Part shown: positions 20,388 to 20,423 of the stretch, piece after piece
How positions within the stretch are numbered: the stretch's first letter is position 1
How the letters are laid out: every line of letters starts with the position of its first letter
From: Bacteroidales bacterium
GTDB taxonomy: Bacteria; Bacteroidota; Bacteroidia; Bacteroidales; UBA932
Assembly (NCBI GenBank): GCA_017548805.1
Contig: JAFYZE010000166.1
Location: 1 to 20,423, forward strand
Length of the DNA stretch: 20,423 bases
Reading direction: 5' to 3'
The notes under the pieces: generated by a model
Databases searched by the model: none
What the model was told of the DNA's origin: nothing
What the model saw: only the letters and a program-made list of their open reading frames with translations
Translations under genes and position numbers: made by a program

Positions 20388-20423
20388 TAATTATCCATCG
20401 GTCTCGTAGAGAGCGATGCAAAA

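Overview
The window looks like a chromosomal piece of a fairly GC-rich member of the Bacteroidota, probably Bacteroidales from a gut-like habitat. The evidence is four-fold: the gene order ileS, DksA/TraR-like, lspA; several matches to the Bacteroidota -7 promoter element TAnnTTTG, one with a correctly spaced TTTG -33 box; an outer-membrane beta-barrel receptor of the TonB type; and surface lipoproteins with Big_2 and BspA-type leucine-rich repeats. Genus cannot be fixed from sequence alone.

Layout. 1-3965 (+): isoleucyl-tRNA synthetase (5' end outside the window), a DksA/TraR-like regulator and signal peptidase II. ileS carries an in-frame amber codon at 1155-1157 and then runs without a stop into the DksA-like gene. 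3967-4370: a tRNA-Ser(UGA) with consensus promoter and intrinsic terminator, followed by a gene-free stretch of hairpins and a 51-bp tandem repeat of palindromes. 4413-5127 (-): a small membrane protein with a HEWGH motif and a broken NUDIX hydrolase. 5222-5435: an unrecognised coding remnant.

5436-10489 (+): an outer-membrane beta-barrel receptor, a LytS-type histidine kinase and a LytTR response regulator (kinase and regulator overlap by ATGA), then a secreted SGNH hydrolase. This looks like envelope sensing and remodelling. 10536-12108 (-): an ATGA-coupled operon of a DUF2975 membrane protein, a small XRE-type repressor and a secreted carboxypeptidase-regulatory-like protein; a palindrome upstream of its promoter is a candidate operator. 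12320-17277 (+): two lipoproteins, a modular M64-type metallopeptidase with Big_2 and LRR modules and a GH3 beta-glucosidase, probably co-transcribed and acting in surface polymer degradation. 17274-18206 (-): a D-2-hydroxyacid dehydrogenase whose stop overlaps that of the GH3 gene.

At about 18205 the character changes abruptly. The rest of the window is accessory, phage- or element-like: a C5-cytosine methyltransferase with a frameshift in motif I and almost no target-recognition domain, a coiled-coil protein of unknown function, a second unknown protein whose only ATG sits inside a perfect 13-bp hairpin, and an AT-rich tail with more hairpins. The start codons of the dehydrogenase and the methyltransferase overlap in CATG, so this is either a real recombination/insertion junction or an assembly join.

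I found no CRISPR array, transposase, integrase, reverse transcriptase or rRNA. The most unusual signals are the double lesion in ileS, the tandem palindromes after tRNA-Ser, and the accessory segment at the right end.
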